Of a DNA stretch of 64,000 bases, positions 42,941 through 51,739 are shown in pieces. A program made the translations under genes and the position numbers. The stretch comes from Bordetella parapertussis. Its GTDB lineage: Bacteria > Bacteroidota > Bacteroidia > Chitinophagales > Chitinophagaceae. Location: contig CALQJX020000010.1 of NCBI GenBank assembly GCA_943331005.2, positions 1-64,000 of the forward strand, read 5' to 3'. Numbering within the stretch: position 1 is the stretch's first letter; the number at the start of each line of letters is the position of its first letter. The notes beneath the pieces are model-generated. The model did not search any database and was not told the DNA's origin. It saw only the letters and a list, made by a program, of their open reading frames with translations.

Positions 42941-44110
42941 ATGAGGGTAATAACCAGAACAGTGTGGGTATTGTCGTTGGTGAGTTTGTTTACAGACACC
43001 GCCAGTGAGATGCTGTACCCCGTAATGCCGGTATACCTGAAGAGCATAGGTTTTTCGGTGGTGCTGATAGGGCTGCTGGAGGGTTTGGCAGAGGCAACTG
43101 CCGGGCTCAGCAAGGGCTACTTCGGCAAGCTGTCTGATACTACGGGTCGCCGCATGCCGTTTGTGCAGCTGGGTTATGCGCTCAGTGCCATATCCAAACC
43201 ACTGATGGCTGCCTTTGCCGCACCTGTATGGATATTTGCCGCACGCACCATAGACCGTCTGGGCAAGGGGCTGCGCACAGGTGCCAGAGATGCCGTACTA
43301 TCGGCAGAGGCCACACCGGCCACCAAGGGGCGCATATTTGGTTTTCATCGCTCCATGGATACGCTGGGGGCAGTAATAGGTCCCGTTATAGCACTTATTT
43401 ATCTTCAGTTCTATCCCGGTCATTACAAGGCATTGTTCCTTATAGCCTTTGTGCCCGGCATGCTGGCCATAGGCTCTTCGCTGCTGCTGCGCGACAAGTT
43501 TACCGAGGTGCGCCCGGCAAAGAATGTTTCTTTTCTCTCTTTCCTGGCCTACTGGAAGGAGAGCCCCGCAGCCTACCGCAAGTTACTGGTGGGGTTGCTG
43601 TTCTTTACCCTCTTCAACAGTTCTGATATGTTCCTGCTGCTGCGCGCCAAAGATGCCGGCCTGGACGATGCGGGTGTGATAGGTGCCTATATATTCTATA
43701 ACATGGTTTATGCCGCTGCCGCATACCCCATAGGTATATTGGCCGACAGGCTGGGGCTGAAAAAGGTATTCATAGCAGGGTTGCTGCTGTTTGCCGTGGT
43801 ATATATAGGTATGTCATTTGCCGGAGTGCCCTATTATTACTACTTCCTGTTTCTGCTCTATGGCCTGTATGCCGCCGCTACAGAGGGTGTATCTAAGGCA
43901 TGGATCAGCAATATTACCGATAAGCAGCAGGTAGCCACCGCCATAGGCACCTATGCCGCCCTGCAGAGCCTGTGTGCGCTGGTGGCCAGTACGCTGGCGG
44001 GGCTGCTGTGGTATGGCTTTGGCGCGGCAGTGGCCTTTACAGTTACCGGAGTGGCGGCTATAGTAGTGGCCATCTATCTGTCGGGTATGCGGTATACAGC
44101 ACACAAATAA
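42941..44110 (+). CDS. MFS transporter
   Basis: The 389-residue protein has 11-12 membrane segments. It begins [20 protein letters not shown] and has the A-motif-like [13 protein letters not shown] and the later stretch [18 protein letters not shown]. These features define a bacterial MFS group with the DTASEMLYP signature, whose substrates are uncertain. The -7-like box TACCTTTA is about 20 nt upstream. panD follows after 76 bp with its own promoter. Confidence 0.88.
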   Translation: MRVITRTVWVLSLVSLFTDTASEMLYPVMPVYLKSIGFSVVLIGLLEGLAEATAGLSKGYFGKLSDTTGRRMPFVQLGYALSAISKPLMAAFAAPVWIFAARTIDRLGKGLRTGARDAVLSAEATPATKGRIFGFHRSMDTLGAVIGPVIALIYLQFYPGHYKALFLIAFVPGMLAIGSSLLLRDKFTEVRPAKNVSFLSFLAYWKESPAAYRKLLVGLLFFTLFNSSDMFLLLRAKDAGLDDAGVIGAYIFYNMVYAAAAYPIGILADRLGLKKVFIAGLLLFAVVYIGMSFAGVPYYYYFLFLLYGLYAAATEGVSKAWISNITDKQQVATAIGTYAALQSLCALVASTLAGLLWYGFGAAVAFTVTGVAAIVVAIYLSGMRYTAHK

Positions 44111-44171
44111 GTGCTGTTTTTTAACGTTTTATGGTGCTGCGCGGTTTTCATGTAATAACCAACTAATACCC

Positions 44172-44179
44172 TACCTTTG
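44172..44179 (+). promoter_or_regulatory. -7 element TACCTTTG of panD
   Basis: An exact TAnnTTTG match, 7 nt before the panD ATG at 44187. Confidence 0.6.
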
Positions 44180-44186
44180 CGCCGCT

Positions 44187-44531
44187 ATGCACATAGAAAT
44201 ACTAAAATCTAAAATTCATAGGGTAAAGATTACGGAAGCTAACCTGAACTATATAGGTAGCATAACGATCGATGAAGACCTGATGGATGCTGCCAATATC
44301 ATAGAAAATGAGAAAGTGCAGGTACTGGACTTAGATAATGGCGAAAGACTGGAAACCTATGTAATAAAGGGTATACGCGGATCCGGAATGATATGTATGA
44401 ATGGCCCTGCGGCCCGCAAGATCAATCCCGGCCATATTGTGATCATCATCTCTTACGCAAGTATGGAGTTTGAAGCTGCCAAAAGTTACAAGCCTACCAT
44501 CATCTTCCCGAAGGAAGATAATACGCTGTAA
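44187..44531 (+). CDS. panD: Aspartate 1-decarboxylase
   Basis: The 114-residue proenzyme matches PanD throughout. Cleavage between G24 and S25 in NYIGSITID generates the pyruvoyl cofactor. [20 protein letters not shown] is the conserved active-site strand region. It converts aspartate to beta-alanine for pantothenate and coenzyme A synthesis. The length is normal. A membrane protein gene (flippase-like) follows after 117 bp. Confidence 0.97.
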   Translation: MHIEILKSKIHRVKITEANLNYIGSITIDEDLMDAANIIENEKVQVLDLDNGERLETYVIKGIRGSGMICMNGPAARKINPGHIVIIISYASMEFEAAKSYKPTIIFPKEDNTL

Positions 44532-44648
44532 TAGCTGCGGCCCGCAAAACAACATTTTACTGTCTTGCTGCATGGGTACGCAGGCAACTGCCCGCCCACG
44601 ATAATTAGCAATATATAAACAGCGCTATTTAGTACCTTTAATACGTCT

Positions 44649-45671
44649 ATGAAGAAGACCATCCTGACCATACTGCAATACATACTATTTCTGGGGTTGG
44701 GAATATGGATCATTTACCAGATGCTGCATCAGCTGTCCGATCAGCAAAAAACAGATCTGGCCAATGCCATCAGGAATGCAAACGCCTGGTACCTGCTGCC
44801 GGTATTTGTGATCGGTTTTCTCTCGCACCTGTTCAGGGCTATGCGGTGGCGCTACCTGCTGGAGACCGTGGATCTGAAGCCTTCTCTTACCAATACTACC
44901 TTTGCCGTGCTTATTGGCTACATAGCCAATCTGGCGCTGCCCAGGGCCGGTGAAGTGGCCAAGTGTACCGTACTGGCCAAGTACGAGAAGATGCCCGCCC
45001 ACAAAATGATAGGTACCATAGTGGCAGAGCGCGCCTTCGATATGGTGACGCTTATGGTCATTGCCTTGATGGCCTTCGGGCTGCAGGCGCAGTTCGTGAG
45101 CAACTACCTGGCTACCAAAATGGGTGCCATGAGCGACAAGTTTGAGAGCAGCAAAATGATATTGCTGGTGCTGGGCATTGGCGCAGTACTGTCTATACCT
45201 GTAGCAGTGATACTGTATCGCCGCTATAAAGAGACCAAGGTGGGTAAGTTCGTTACAGAGCTTATGCGCGGCGTGCTTTCCATCATTCATATGAAGAAGC
45301 GCTGGGAGTTCCTGGGATATACCTCCCTTATATGGGCCATGTACCTCCTGCAGCTCTATATAGGCTTCAAGTGCCTGCCCGAAACCGCAGGCCTGTCTAT
45401 GGTGGTGGGTCTGGTAGTTCTGGTATATGGCAGCCTGGGTATGATAGTAACACCCGGCGGCATAGGCCTCTACACCCTGCTGGTAGCACAGATGCTGGTA
45501 GCCTATGGCGTGAACGAGGTGCCCGCACAGGCCTTTGGCTGGATAGCATGGGTGGCCCAGACAGCCGTTATCATAGTGCTGGGTCTTGTATCATTAATAG
45601 CCATTCACCCTTATAACCGTAACAGAAATGGACAAACTGCAATGGATCCAACACAAGATCCTCAGTCGTGA
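44649..45671 (+). CDS. Flippase-like integral membrane protein (LPG synthase TM domain / UPF0104)
   Basis: The 340-residue protein has about eight membrane segments. Family landmarks are [46 protein letters not shown] and the late [19 protein letters not shown]. Relatives include AglD- and LPG-synthase-type membrane domains thought to flip or stabilise lipids. The start is the ATG after TACCTTTAATACGTCT. Its C-terminal 14 codons overlap the start of rfaE2 by 44 bp, so the two are coupled, which may link it to envelope glycolipid synthesis (inference). Confidence 0.85.
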   Translation: MKKTILTILQYILFLGLGIWIIYQMLHQLSDQQKTDLANAIRNANAWYLLPVFVIGFLSHLFRAMRWRYLLETVDLKPSLTNTTFAVLIGYIANLALPRAGEVAKCTVLAKYEKMPAHKMIGTIVAERAFDMVTLMVIALMAFGLQAQFVSNYLATKMGAMSDKFESSKMILLVLGIGAVLSIPVAVILYRRYKETKVGKFVTELMRGVLSIIHMKKRWEFLGYTSLIWAMYLLQLYIGFKCLPETAGLSMVVGLVVLVYGSLGMIVTPGGIGLYTLLVAQMLVAYGVNEVPAQAFGWIAWVAQTAVIIVLGLVSLIAIHPYNRNRNGQTAMDPTQDPQS

Positions 45672-46119
45672 AGAACTGCTGAAGAACTGTAATGCATGGC
45701 GCCTGAAGGGCAGGAAGATAGTCTTTACCAATGGCTGCTTCGATATACTGCACCACGGCCACCTGGATCTGCTGGCAAAAGCCGCTACCCTGGGCAATGT
45801 GCTGGTGGTGGGGCTGAACACCGATAGCTCTGTGCAGCGCCTGAAAGGCCCTACACGCCCAGTTACCCACGAGCAGGATCGTCTGTTTCAGCTGGCATCA
45901 TTGCTTTGCACCGATGCCGTTTGCCTTTTCGACGAAGACACCCCCGAACAACTCATAAAACTCATAAGGCCCGATGTGCTGGTAAAGGGCGGCGACTATA
46001 CCATTGATAAAATAGTAGGTGCTGATTTTGTGCAGCAGCATGGCGGCGAGGTGAGCATCATACCCTTTGTGGAAGGCTACTCTACCACCGGCCTCATAGA
46101 CAGGATCCGTGGGTTGTAA
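45628..46119 (+). CDS. rfaE2: D-glycero-beta-D-manno-heptose 1-phosphate adenylyltransferase
   Basis: The 163-residue protein is the stand-alone nucleotidyltransferase half of Hld[17 protein letters not shown] (34-49) is the HxGH-type nucleotide motif, and [18 protein letters not shown] and [12 protein letters not shown] are the family's later motifs. It makes ADP-heptose from heptose 1-phosphate and ATP for lipopolysaccharide core or glycoprotein heptose. The kinase half (HldE-N) is not in the window. It overlaps the flippase-like gene by 44 bp and is followed by the terminator at 46202. Confidence 0.93.
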   Translation: MDKLQWIQHKILSREELLKNCNAWRLKGRKIVFTNGCFDILHHGHLDLLAKAATLGNVLVVGLNTDSSVQRLKGPTRPVTHEQDRLFQLASLLCTDAVCLFDEDTPEQLIKLIRPDVLVKGGDYTIDKIVGADFVQQHGGEVSIIPFVEGYSTTGLIDRIRGL

Positions 46120-46201
46120 GAACAGACATATTCACTCATCATTCATAAAGGGCTGCGGGCATACTGCGGCCCTTTTATATTTCAATGCAACACCACCCCA
46201 T

Positions 46202-46237
46202 AAAAAAAGCAGCGACCATTGGTCGCTGCTTTTTTTA
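46202..46237. terminator. Bidirectional intrinsic terminator
   Basis: AAAAAAAGCAGCGACCA and TGGTCGCTGCTTTTTTT form a perfect stem with almost no loop, between convergent rfaE2 and the oxidoreductase gene. Confidence 0.93.
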
Positions 46238-46253
46238 TAGAAAAACTTACTGC

Positions 46254-48101
46254 TTATGCTATCAGTTCTTTGATGGCTGTTATCAGCTCCATACGAGTGA
46301 TAGGCACACCCTTTATCTTGTTGTAACCCACAGCATCTACCAGGTATTTGTCGCGGATTATCTTTATCAGCTGTCCGTTGTTTATCTCCGGTATCAGCAC
46401 GTGTTTGAACTTGCTTATTAGCTCGCCCAGATTGCGCGGGAAGGGGCGCATGTAGCGTATGTGTGCATGAGCCACGCTTACACCCTCGGCCTGCAGATCC
46501 AGTACGGCGCTCTTTATAGAGCCGTAGGTCGATCCCCAGCCCAGTACCAGCACATCGCCGCTTTCGGGGCCGCTGTCCAGAGTTTGCAGCGGAATGTAGT
46601 TGGTTATCATATCCACCTTTGCCTCGCGGGTCTTCACCATGTGCTGGTGGTTTTCTGCGTCGTAAGATATGTTGCCGGTAATGTCTTCTTTTTCTATGCC
46701 GCCAATGCGGTGTTCCAGACCCGGAGTGCCCGGTACTGCCCATGGGCGCACCAGTTTCTCGTCGCGTCTGTAGGGCTGAAACTTAGGTTCGTCTTCGGCC
46801 AGTTCTTTTTTGAAGGTAGCAGTGATAGGTGCCAGATCTGCACTCTTCGGGAACAGCCATGGCTCTGCGCCATTGGCTATGTAGCCATCGCTCAGCAGCA
46901 GCACGGGTGTCATGTGCTCTATAGCTATGCGTGCCGCCTCGTAGGCCATATCAAAGCAGTCGCTCGGTGTGCTTGCAGAGAGTACCGGCATCGGGCACTC
47001 GCCGTTGCGGCCATAATATGCCTGCAGCAGATCGCTCTGTTCTGTTTTGGTAGGCAGGCCGGTAGACGGGCCGCCACGCTGAATGTCTATCACCAGCAGT
47101 GGTATCTCCAGCATCACTGCCAGGCCCATGGCTTCTGTTTTCAGTGCCAGACCCGGGCCCGATGTGGTAGTAATACCCAGACTGCCACCATAAGAAGCAC
47201 CAATGGCGCTGGCTATGGCTGCTATCTCATCTTCGGCCTGGAAGGTGCGGACCCCAAAGTTCTTGTGGCGCGACAGCTCATGCAGAATGTCTGATGCTGG
47301 TGTGATAGGGTATGAACCCAGGAACAGGGGCAGTGCACTCTTTTCTGATGCAGCTATAAGGCCATATGACAGGGCTATATTGCCGGTAATGCTGCGGTAA
47401 ACACCTTTTGGCAGGCGTGCTTTTTCTACTTTATACCTCGATGCGAATGCCTCTACGGTATCGCCGAAGTTGTAACCTGCCTGCAGTGCTTTTATGTTGC
47501 TCTCCAGTATCTCAGGCCTTTTGCCAAACTTGTCGTGCAGGAAGGAGAAAGTACTGTTCAGCTCGCGGTTATAGAGCCAGTACAGGAAGCCCAGCACAAA
47601 CATGTTCTTTGCCCTGTCCTTCTCCTTGGTACCCATCTGAATCTCCTTCAGCGCCTCGCGGGTAAGCTTGGTTATGTCCATTTTGTGCAGGTCATAGCCA
47701 CGCAGCGAGTCGTCTTCCAGCGGGTTCACGCCATCGGCATAGTTGGCCAGGCGCAGGTTTTTGGTATCAAAGCCATCTATATCGGCAATAATGATGCCGC
47801 CCGGTTTCAGGGTTTTCAGGTTCACCTTCAGTGCAGCGGCATTCATAGCCACCAGCACATCGCAGTTGTCGCCCGGGGTATATATTTTATTGCTGGAGAA
47901 GTGCAGCTGAAAGCCGCTCACCCCCGGCACCGTACCCTGCGGGGCACGTATCTCTGCAGGGAAATCTGGAAAAGTAGAAAGGTCATTGCCTATAAGCGCG
48001 CTGTTGTTGGTAAACTGGCTGCCTGTGAGCTGCATACCATCTCCGCTATCGCCGGCGAATTTAATCACCACATCATCAACAATCTGAACCGGAACTGCCA
48101 T
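46254..48101 (-). CDS. 2-oxoacid:ferredoxin oxidoreductase alpha subunit (gamma-alpha fusion)
   Basis: The 615-residue protein has the fused gamma domain at the N-terminus (IVDDVVIKFAGDSGDGMQLT, then GFQLHFSSNKIYTPGDNCDV) and the alpha (pyrimidine-binding) domain from about 200 (GNIALSYGLIAASEKSAL, YPITPASDILHELSRH, TTTSGPGLALKTEAMGLAVM). It matches KorA-type 2-oxoglutarate:ferredoxin oxidoreductase, which decarboxylates 2-oxoacids to acyl-CoA with reduced ferredoxin. The beta subunit usually lies directly downstream, but here a terminator follows at once, so KorB must be elsewhere. A -7 element TACCTTTG (48140-48147, - strand) is about 40 nt upstream. Confidence 0.92.
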   Translation of the reverse strand: MAVPVQIVDDVVIKFAGDSGDGMQLTGSQFTNNSALIGNDLSTFPDFPAEIRAPQGTVPGVSGFQLHFSSNKIYTPGDNCDVLVAMNAAALKVNLKTLKPGGIIIADIDGFDTKNLRLANYADGVNPLEDDSLRGYDLHKMDITKLTREALKEIQMGTKEKDRAKNMFVLGFLYWLYNRELNSTFSFLHDKFGKRPEILESNIKALQAGYNFGDTVEAFASRYKVEKARLPKGVYRSITGNIALSYGLIAASEKSALPLFLGSYPITPASDILHELSRHKNFGVRTFQAEDEIAAIASAIGASYGGSLGITTTSGPGLALKTEAMGLAVMLEIPLLVIDIQRGGPSTGLPTKTEQSDLLQAYYGRNGECPMPVLSASTPSDCFDMAYEAARIAIEHMTPVLLLSDGYIANGAEPWLFPKSADLAPITATFKKELAEDEPKFQPYRRDEKLVRPWAVPGTPGLEHRIGGIEKEDITGNISYDAENHQHMVKTREAKVDMITNYIPLQTLDSGPESGDVLVLGWGSTYGSIKSAVLDLQAEGVSVAHAHIRYMRPFPRNLGELISKFKHVLIPEINNGQLIKIIRDKYLVDAVGYNKIKGVPITRMELITAIKELIA

Positions 48102-48139
48102 ATTATATAAAACCCACCTATATGTAAGCAGGATGGGGG

Positions 48140-48147
48140 CAAAGGTA
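48140..48147 (-). promoter_or_regulatory. -7 element TACCTTTG of the oxidoreductase gene
   Basis: On the - strand TACCTTTG ends 38 nt before the ATG at 48101. Confidence 0.6.
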
Positions 48148-48219
48148 CATGATTTTTAGAGAATAGCTTTGTGCACCGGCATTAAGATGGCCGGCAGAAA
48201 AACCTGCCGGCCCACCGTA

Positions 48220-48984
48220 TCAGAATATCATAGAAGTGTATTTGATGCCTATGTTCAGGAAGCGGGTACTTTCGCCATCGTTTTTAGCAAGATTGGTTAT
48301 AGAGTAGCCAACATAGGGACCCAGCAGGCCGCGCATTTCCAGATCATTTCTTACATAGCGGAAACTTATGCCCAGGCTCACATTGGGCTCTATCCACAGG
48401 CGAGAGAAAGAATGGATCAGGGTGCCCGTCTGGCTCTTTAATCTCACATTGTAGTTGATGTTGGTACCTACCTGCCAGAAGAAACCGGCTTTGTCCTGGT
48501 TGCCCACAGAAGAATAGGAAACCGGCAGGTGTATAGTGGTGAAAATATTCTTTTGCTCCACTTTGTTACCGTTTATCGTTATGTACTCTGATATGCCGCA
48601 ATCAGAGTAGGCCAGCGACAGGCCAAAGAAATTGTACTTGTTCTCGTTGCGGGCAGGCAGGGTGCGGCGCCAGCCAATCTCGGCCTTCCATACGCCGCCG
48701 GATCCAGTACGCGTTGCCGTATCGTTCATATAGGTTGCCGTTATCACGCCTGCCTCAACATTAGCAAATACAGTACCACGCCTGCCATCGCCCGAGTAGT
48801 AGTGAAGTGCAGGGGCAGCATCAGCTGCCTCTGCGGCAGCATCGGTTGGGTAGGTATCCATACTTAGCGCAGGTGCGGCATCATAGCCGCCGCCCGGTGC
48901 GGTATTGTTTGCCAGAGAGGTCTGCTGTGCGGTTGCCGCAGATATAGCCATGCCGGCAACGATAGAGACGTAAATTTTTTTCAT
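48220..48984 (-). CDS. Secreted protein of unknown function, outer-membrane beta-barrel-like
   Basis: The ATG at 48984 gives a signal peptide (MKKIYVSIVAGMAISAATA) and 254 residues. Residues 20-65 are Ala/Asp-rich and low-complexity. The rest alternates hydrophobic strands, such as GTVFANVEAGVITATYMN, VWKAEIGWRRTLPARNENKY and GLLGPYVGYSITNLAKN, ending in an aromatic residue (YTSMIF), as expected for an outer membrane barrel. I do not recognise the family. It is probably monocistronic, followed on its strand by a GC-rich stem GCCGGCAG/CTGCCGGC at 48190-48212. Confidence 0.7.
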   Translation of the reverse strand: MKKIYVSIVAGMAISAATAQQTSLANNTAPGGGYDAAPALSMDTYPTDAAAEAADAAPALHYYSGDGRRGTVFANVEAGVITATYMNDTATRTGSGGVWKAEIGWRRTLPARNENKYNFFGLSLAYSDCGISEYITINGNKVEQKNIFTTIHLPVSYSSVGNQDKAGFFWQVGTNINYNVRLKSQTGTLIHSFSRLWIEPNVSLGISFRYVRNDLEMRGLLGPYVGYSITNLAKNDGESTRFLNIGIKYTSMIF

Positions 48985-49133
48985 ACAGGAACGTTGGGGG
49001 ATAAAAATAATCATCGGTTTTACAATAGTGGCATATCCGCGCACTATGTTTTTAAGAAAACCTATAGAGGCAATATGCTGCCGGCCATGGTATTGTGCTT
49101 ATTTTTGCCGCCGGCTACCGTTGCCGCCAGTAC

Positions 49134-49775
49134 ATGCACTATTCCAAAGACTACTATGCTATACTGCAGATAAGCAGATCTGCTACCAATGCCGAGATAA
49201 GGACCGCATACATTGCCCAGTGCAAGAAGTGGCACCCCGACACCTATAGCGGTGCCGATGCCACCCAAAAGATGCAGGACATAAACGAGGCCAAGGATGT
49301 GCTGCTGGATACCGAAAAAAGAAAAAGCTACGACTACCAAACCACCCCCGGCAACAGCACCAAGAGCCACTCACACAACCCCTATGCCGGCAGCCACACC
49401 TACAGCGATGCCGAAAGAACAGAACGTTATGCGCAGCGCTACGAAGAACTGAAGGTGCGCATGGCCCGCTTTATGCAAACAGACCAGTATCTCTACCAGA
49501 CCTATGCACAACAGCTGAAGGGCAGCCCGGTAGCAAGGCTCGTCAATGCGCTCGATAACTGGGATGCACTGGCAGTAGAGTTTATAGACATGACCATTTA
49601 CGAGCTGCACGAGCATCGCAAATATCCCCTGCAGGCCATATACTCGCGTATAAAAGAAAAACCCCGTCGCCCTGCTCCGCAGCCCGTTGCAGCAGAGAGC
49701 AAAGGGTCGAATACAGTGTTGTTCTGGGTCTTTATTGTCATCATCAACTTTCTGGTGCGCGGTTGCGGCAGCTGA
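49134..49775 (+). CDS. J-domain (DnaJ-like) membrane-anchored protein
   Basis: The ATG at 49134 is used because a -7 element TATTTTTG lies at 49100-49107; the longer GTG frame would start upstream of it. The 213-residue protein has a J domain (KDYYAILQISRSATNAEIRT, HPD at 34-36, QDINEAKDVLLDTEKRKSYD), a helical middle region and a C-terminal membrane helix (VLFWVFIVIINFLV). It would stimulate an Hsp70 at the membrane. The partner is unknown. Confidence 0.85.
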   Translation: MHYSKDYYAILQISRSATNAEIRTAYIAQCKKWHPDTYSGADATQKMQDINEAKDVLLDTEKRKSYDYQTTPGNSTKSHSHNPYAGSHTYSDAERTERYAQRYEELKVRMARFMQTDQYLYQTYAQQLKGSPVARLVNALDNWDALAVEFIDMTIYELHEHRKYPLQAIYSRIKEKPRRPAPQPVAAESKGSNTVLFWVFIVIINFLVRGCGS

Positions 49776-49858
49776 CCTATGCAGGAATAAATAAAACACG
49801 GCTGCAACATTTTCGGTAGCCTGTTAGTAGCTTTAACAGCAAAAACACACACAATACA

Positions 49859-50389
49859 ATGAATATAGTTATCTCCATTTTCATACTCCTCACCGGCTTT
49901 GCCGCATTCATTTTTGTACTGGCATTATTCAAGCGCAGGGATTACAAGATAGAGCGAGAGATAATTATAGCTGCAGATACTCCCCGTGTCTTCAGCTACA
50001 TAAGGCTGCTCAAAAATCAGGACACCTTCAATAAATGGGTCATGGCCGACCCCGGCATGCAGCGCACCTTCACCGGCACCGATGGTACTGTGGGTTTTAT
50101 ATATGGCTGGAACAGCAAAAAAGGAGCCGGCGAGGGCGAGCAGGAAATAACAGCCATTACCGAGGGCAGCAGCATGGAAACCGAAATACGTTTTGTGCGT
50201 CCGTTTGTAAATGTGGCTAAGGCCAACATGACCACCGAAGCCCTGCCCGGCGGCAAGACCAGAGTAAAATGGACCAATGCCAGTGCCATGAAATACCCTA
50301 TGAACATAATGCTGGGTACCATAGAAAAAATGCTGGCAAAAGATATGGACCATAGCCTGGGTCTGCTGAAGAAAATAATGGAGCAGTAA
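49859..50389 (+). CDS. SRPBCC (START/Bet v1-like) family protein
   Basis: The 176-residue protein has one N-terminal membrane helix (IVISIFILLTGFAAFIFVLALF) and an SRPBCC domain: IEREIIIAADTPRVFSYIRL, GFIYGWNSKKGAGEGEQEIT and TRVKWTNASAMKYP. The fold binds hydrophobic ligands; some members are polyketide cyclases. The small membrane protein gene follows after 11 bp. Confidence 0.85.
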   Translation: MNIVISIFILLTGFAAFIFVLALFKRRDYKIEREIIIAADTPRVFSYIRLLKNQDTFNKWVMADPGMQRTFTGTDGTVGFIYGWNSKKGAGEGEQEITAITEGSSMETEIRFVRPFVNVAKANMTTEALPGGKTRVKWTNASAMKYPMNIMLGTIEKMLAKDMDHSLGLLKKIMEQ

Positions 50390-50400
50390 GCCGGGTTTTT

Positions 50401-50592
50401 ATGCGAGCTAAAACGATCATTGTAGGAATAGGGGTCTATGTCATTCCGCTGGTTATGTATATACTGGCCGATTACACAGGCAGAAATGCAGGTCATAAAT
50501 ATCTCTTCCGCCTGGGGTGGGTAGGCTTTCTACTGCTTTTTATCTGGCTGGTACTTAAGTATGTTTTTCCGTGGGCAGAAAAGCGGGAGTGA
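50401..50592 (+). CDS. Small membrane protein, two helices
   Basis: The 63-residue protein has helices TIIVGIGVYVIPLVMYILA and LGWVGFLLLFIWLVLKYVF with a charged end (WAEKRE). I do not recognise it. It lies 11 bp after the SRPBCC gene and probably shares its transcript. The tandem repeat array starts 30 bp downstream. Confidence 0.6.
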   Translation: MRAKTIIVGIGVYVIPLVMYILADYTGRNAGHKYLFRLGWVGFLLLFIWLVLKYVFPWAEKRE

Positions 50593-50621
50593 CAGACGCT
50601 GCTGTTTGGTATGGGTTATTA

Positions 50622-50822
50622 CTGTTCGGCGTAGTTAAACTTACGGCGGGTACGGTAGCCGGTTTCCGACCGGCAATACAAAATAATAACTGTTCGGCAT
50701 AGGTTATACCTACGGCGGGTATGGTAGCCGGTTTCCGACCTGCAATACAAAATAATAATTGTTCGGCATAGGTTATACCTACGGCGGGTACGGTAGCCGG
50801 TTTCCGACCGGCAACACAAAAA
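50622..50822. repeat. Three tandem 68-69-bp repeats with a 17-bp palindrome
   Basis: Units start at 50622, 50690 and 50759 (CTGTTCGGC or TTGTTCGGC). Each contains GCCGGTTTCCGACCGGC or a one-base variant, followed by AATACAAAATAATA. A solo palindrome of the same type is at 21931. Confidence 0.88.
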
Positions 50823-51006
50823 CAGGTAAAAATACGGTTGTAAGAAATAGCAAACACACCTACATTTACTATCTGTTGGCGCAAGTTGGCGATAGCATAA
50901 AGCAAGAGCACAACAGCGGTATTCAAATCAGGAAAGATGATGAATGAGTTTGTGTTTGTAAATGACATAAATGAGTACAGGTGTCACAACGCACATGTAG
51001 CCTCTA

Positions 51007-51060
51007 CACTCGTCCTCGTTTGTAACGAGGATGCAGAGGTGTGGCGTTTGTAACGCCCGA
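51007..51060. repeat. Left REP unit of the RAYT element
   Basis: A 54-bp unit with two nested hairpins: CCTCG-TTTGTAA-CGAGG and GGCG-TTTGTAA-CGCC. It is the inverted copy of 51645-51698 with about three mismatches. Confidence 0.9.
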
Positions 51061-51083
51061 AAATTCACTAATTTAGTAACACT

Positions 51084-51638
51084 ATGTCAGGCGACAGATA
51101 TACAATAATAGACCAGCACCAAATTCATTTTCTCACTTTCACTATTGTTGAATGGGTAGATGTGTTTACCAGACCAGAATACAAGTCAATCATTACCGAT
51201 TCTTTAAACTACTGTATTAAGGCTAAAGGATTACAATGTTATGCGTGGGTGGTTATGAGTAACCATATTCATATTATTGCAAACGCCACACCTCCATTCA
51301 AATTATCAGATGTGATAAGAGATTTCAAGAAACATACGTCAAAGAAAATTATTGCTACTATTCAGGAGCTGCCGGAAAGTAGAAGAGAATGGTTACTGCA
51401 CAAATTCCAGTTTGCGGCAGATAGCAGCCAGAGAGCAGAACAATATAAAGTATGGCAGGATGGATATCATGGTATTTGTCTGGAAGGTGATGCCACAAGA
51501 ATGAGGCAAAGAATAGACTATGTTCACAACAATCCTGTCCGACAAATGATAGTAGCAGATCCTGCACACTATTTATTTGGTAGTGCCGGTGATTATTGCG
51601 GGAAGAAGGGTTTGGTTGATGTGATTGTGGCAGCTTAG
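51084..51638 (+). CDS. REP-associated tyrosine transposase (Y1 HUH superfamily)
   Basis: The 184-residue protein shows the HUH motif HIH (61-63) in WVVMSNHIHIIANA and the catalytic tyrosine in RQRIDYVHNNPVR (Y146), both intact. QIHFLTFTIVEWVDVF near the N-terminus and VIRDFKKHTSKKI in the middle are family signatures. RAYT enzymes nick and rejoin REP hairpins and are thought to spread them. The flanking 54-bp inverted REP units are the likely substrate. Confidence 0.92.
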   Translation: MSGDRYTIIDQHQIHFLTFTIVEWVDVFTRPEYKSIITDSLNYCIKAKGLQCYAWVVMSNHIHIIANATPPFKLSDVIRDFKKHTSKKIIATIQELPESRREWLLHKFQFAADSSQRAEQYKVWQDGYHGICLEGDATRMRQRIDYVHNNPVRQMIVADPAHYLFGSAGDYCGKKGLVDVIVAA

Positions 51639-51644
51639 TTTTGC

Positions 51645-51698
51645 TCGGGCGTTACAAACGCCACACCGCAGCATCCTCGTTGCAAACGAGGACGAGTG
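51645..51698. repeat. Right REP unit of the RAYT element (inverted)
   Basis: TCGGGCGTTACAAACGCCAC and the following ATCCTCGTTGCAAACGAGG, ending GACGAGTG, repeat the left unit in inverted orientation. It starts 6 nt after the transposase stop. Confidence 0.9.
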
Positions 51699-51739
51699 GG
51701 ATAATATCAATACCTTTATTTAGATAAATAACTACCAAA

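Larger units (their letters stand above)
51007..51698 (+). mobile_element. REP-associated tyrosine transposase (RAYT) element
   Basis: The 692-bp unit consists of one intact transposase gene bracketed by inverted 54-bp REP units 23 bp before its ATG and 6 bp after its stop. This is the standard RAYT layout, and the strict symmetry indicates one mobilisable or recently placed unit. Flanking bases show no duplication, which fits a HUH mechanism. Confidence 0.88.

Noticed and set aside
50759..50947. Small + strand protein and the - strand frames across the 68-bp repeats
   Set aside because: They translate the repeat itself (for example a repeated CRSETGYRTRR) with no conservation between strands or units beyond the DNA repeat.
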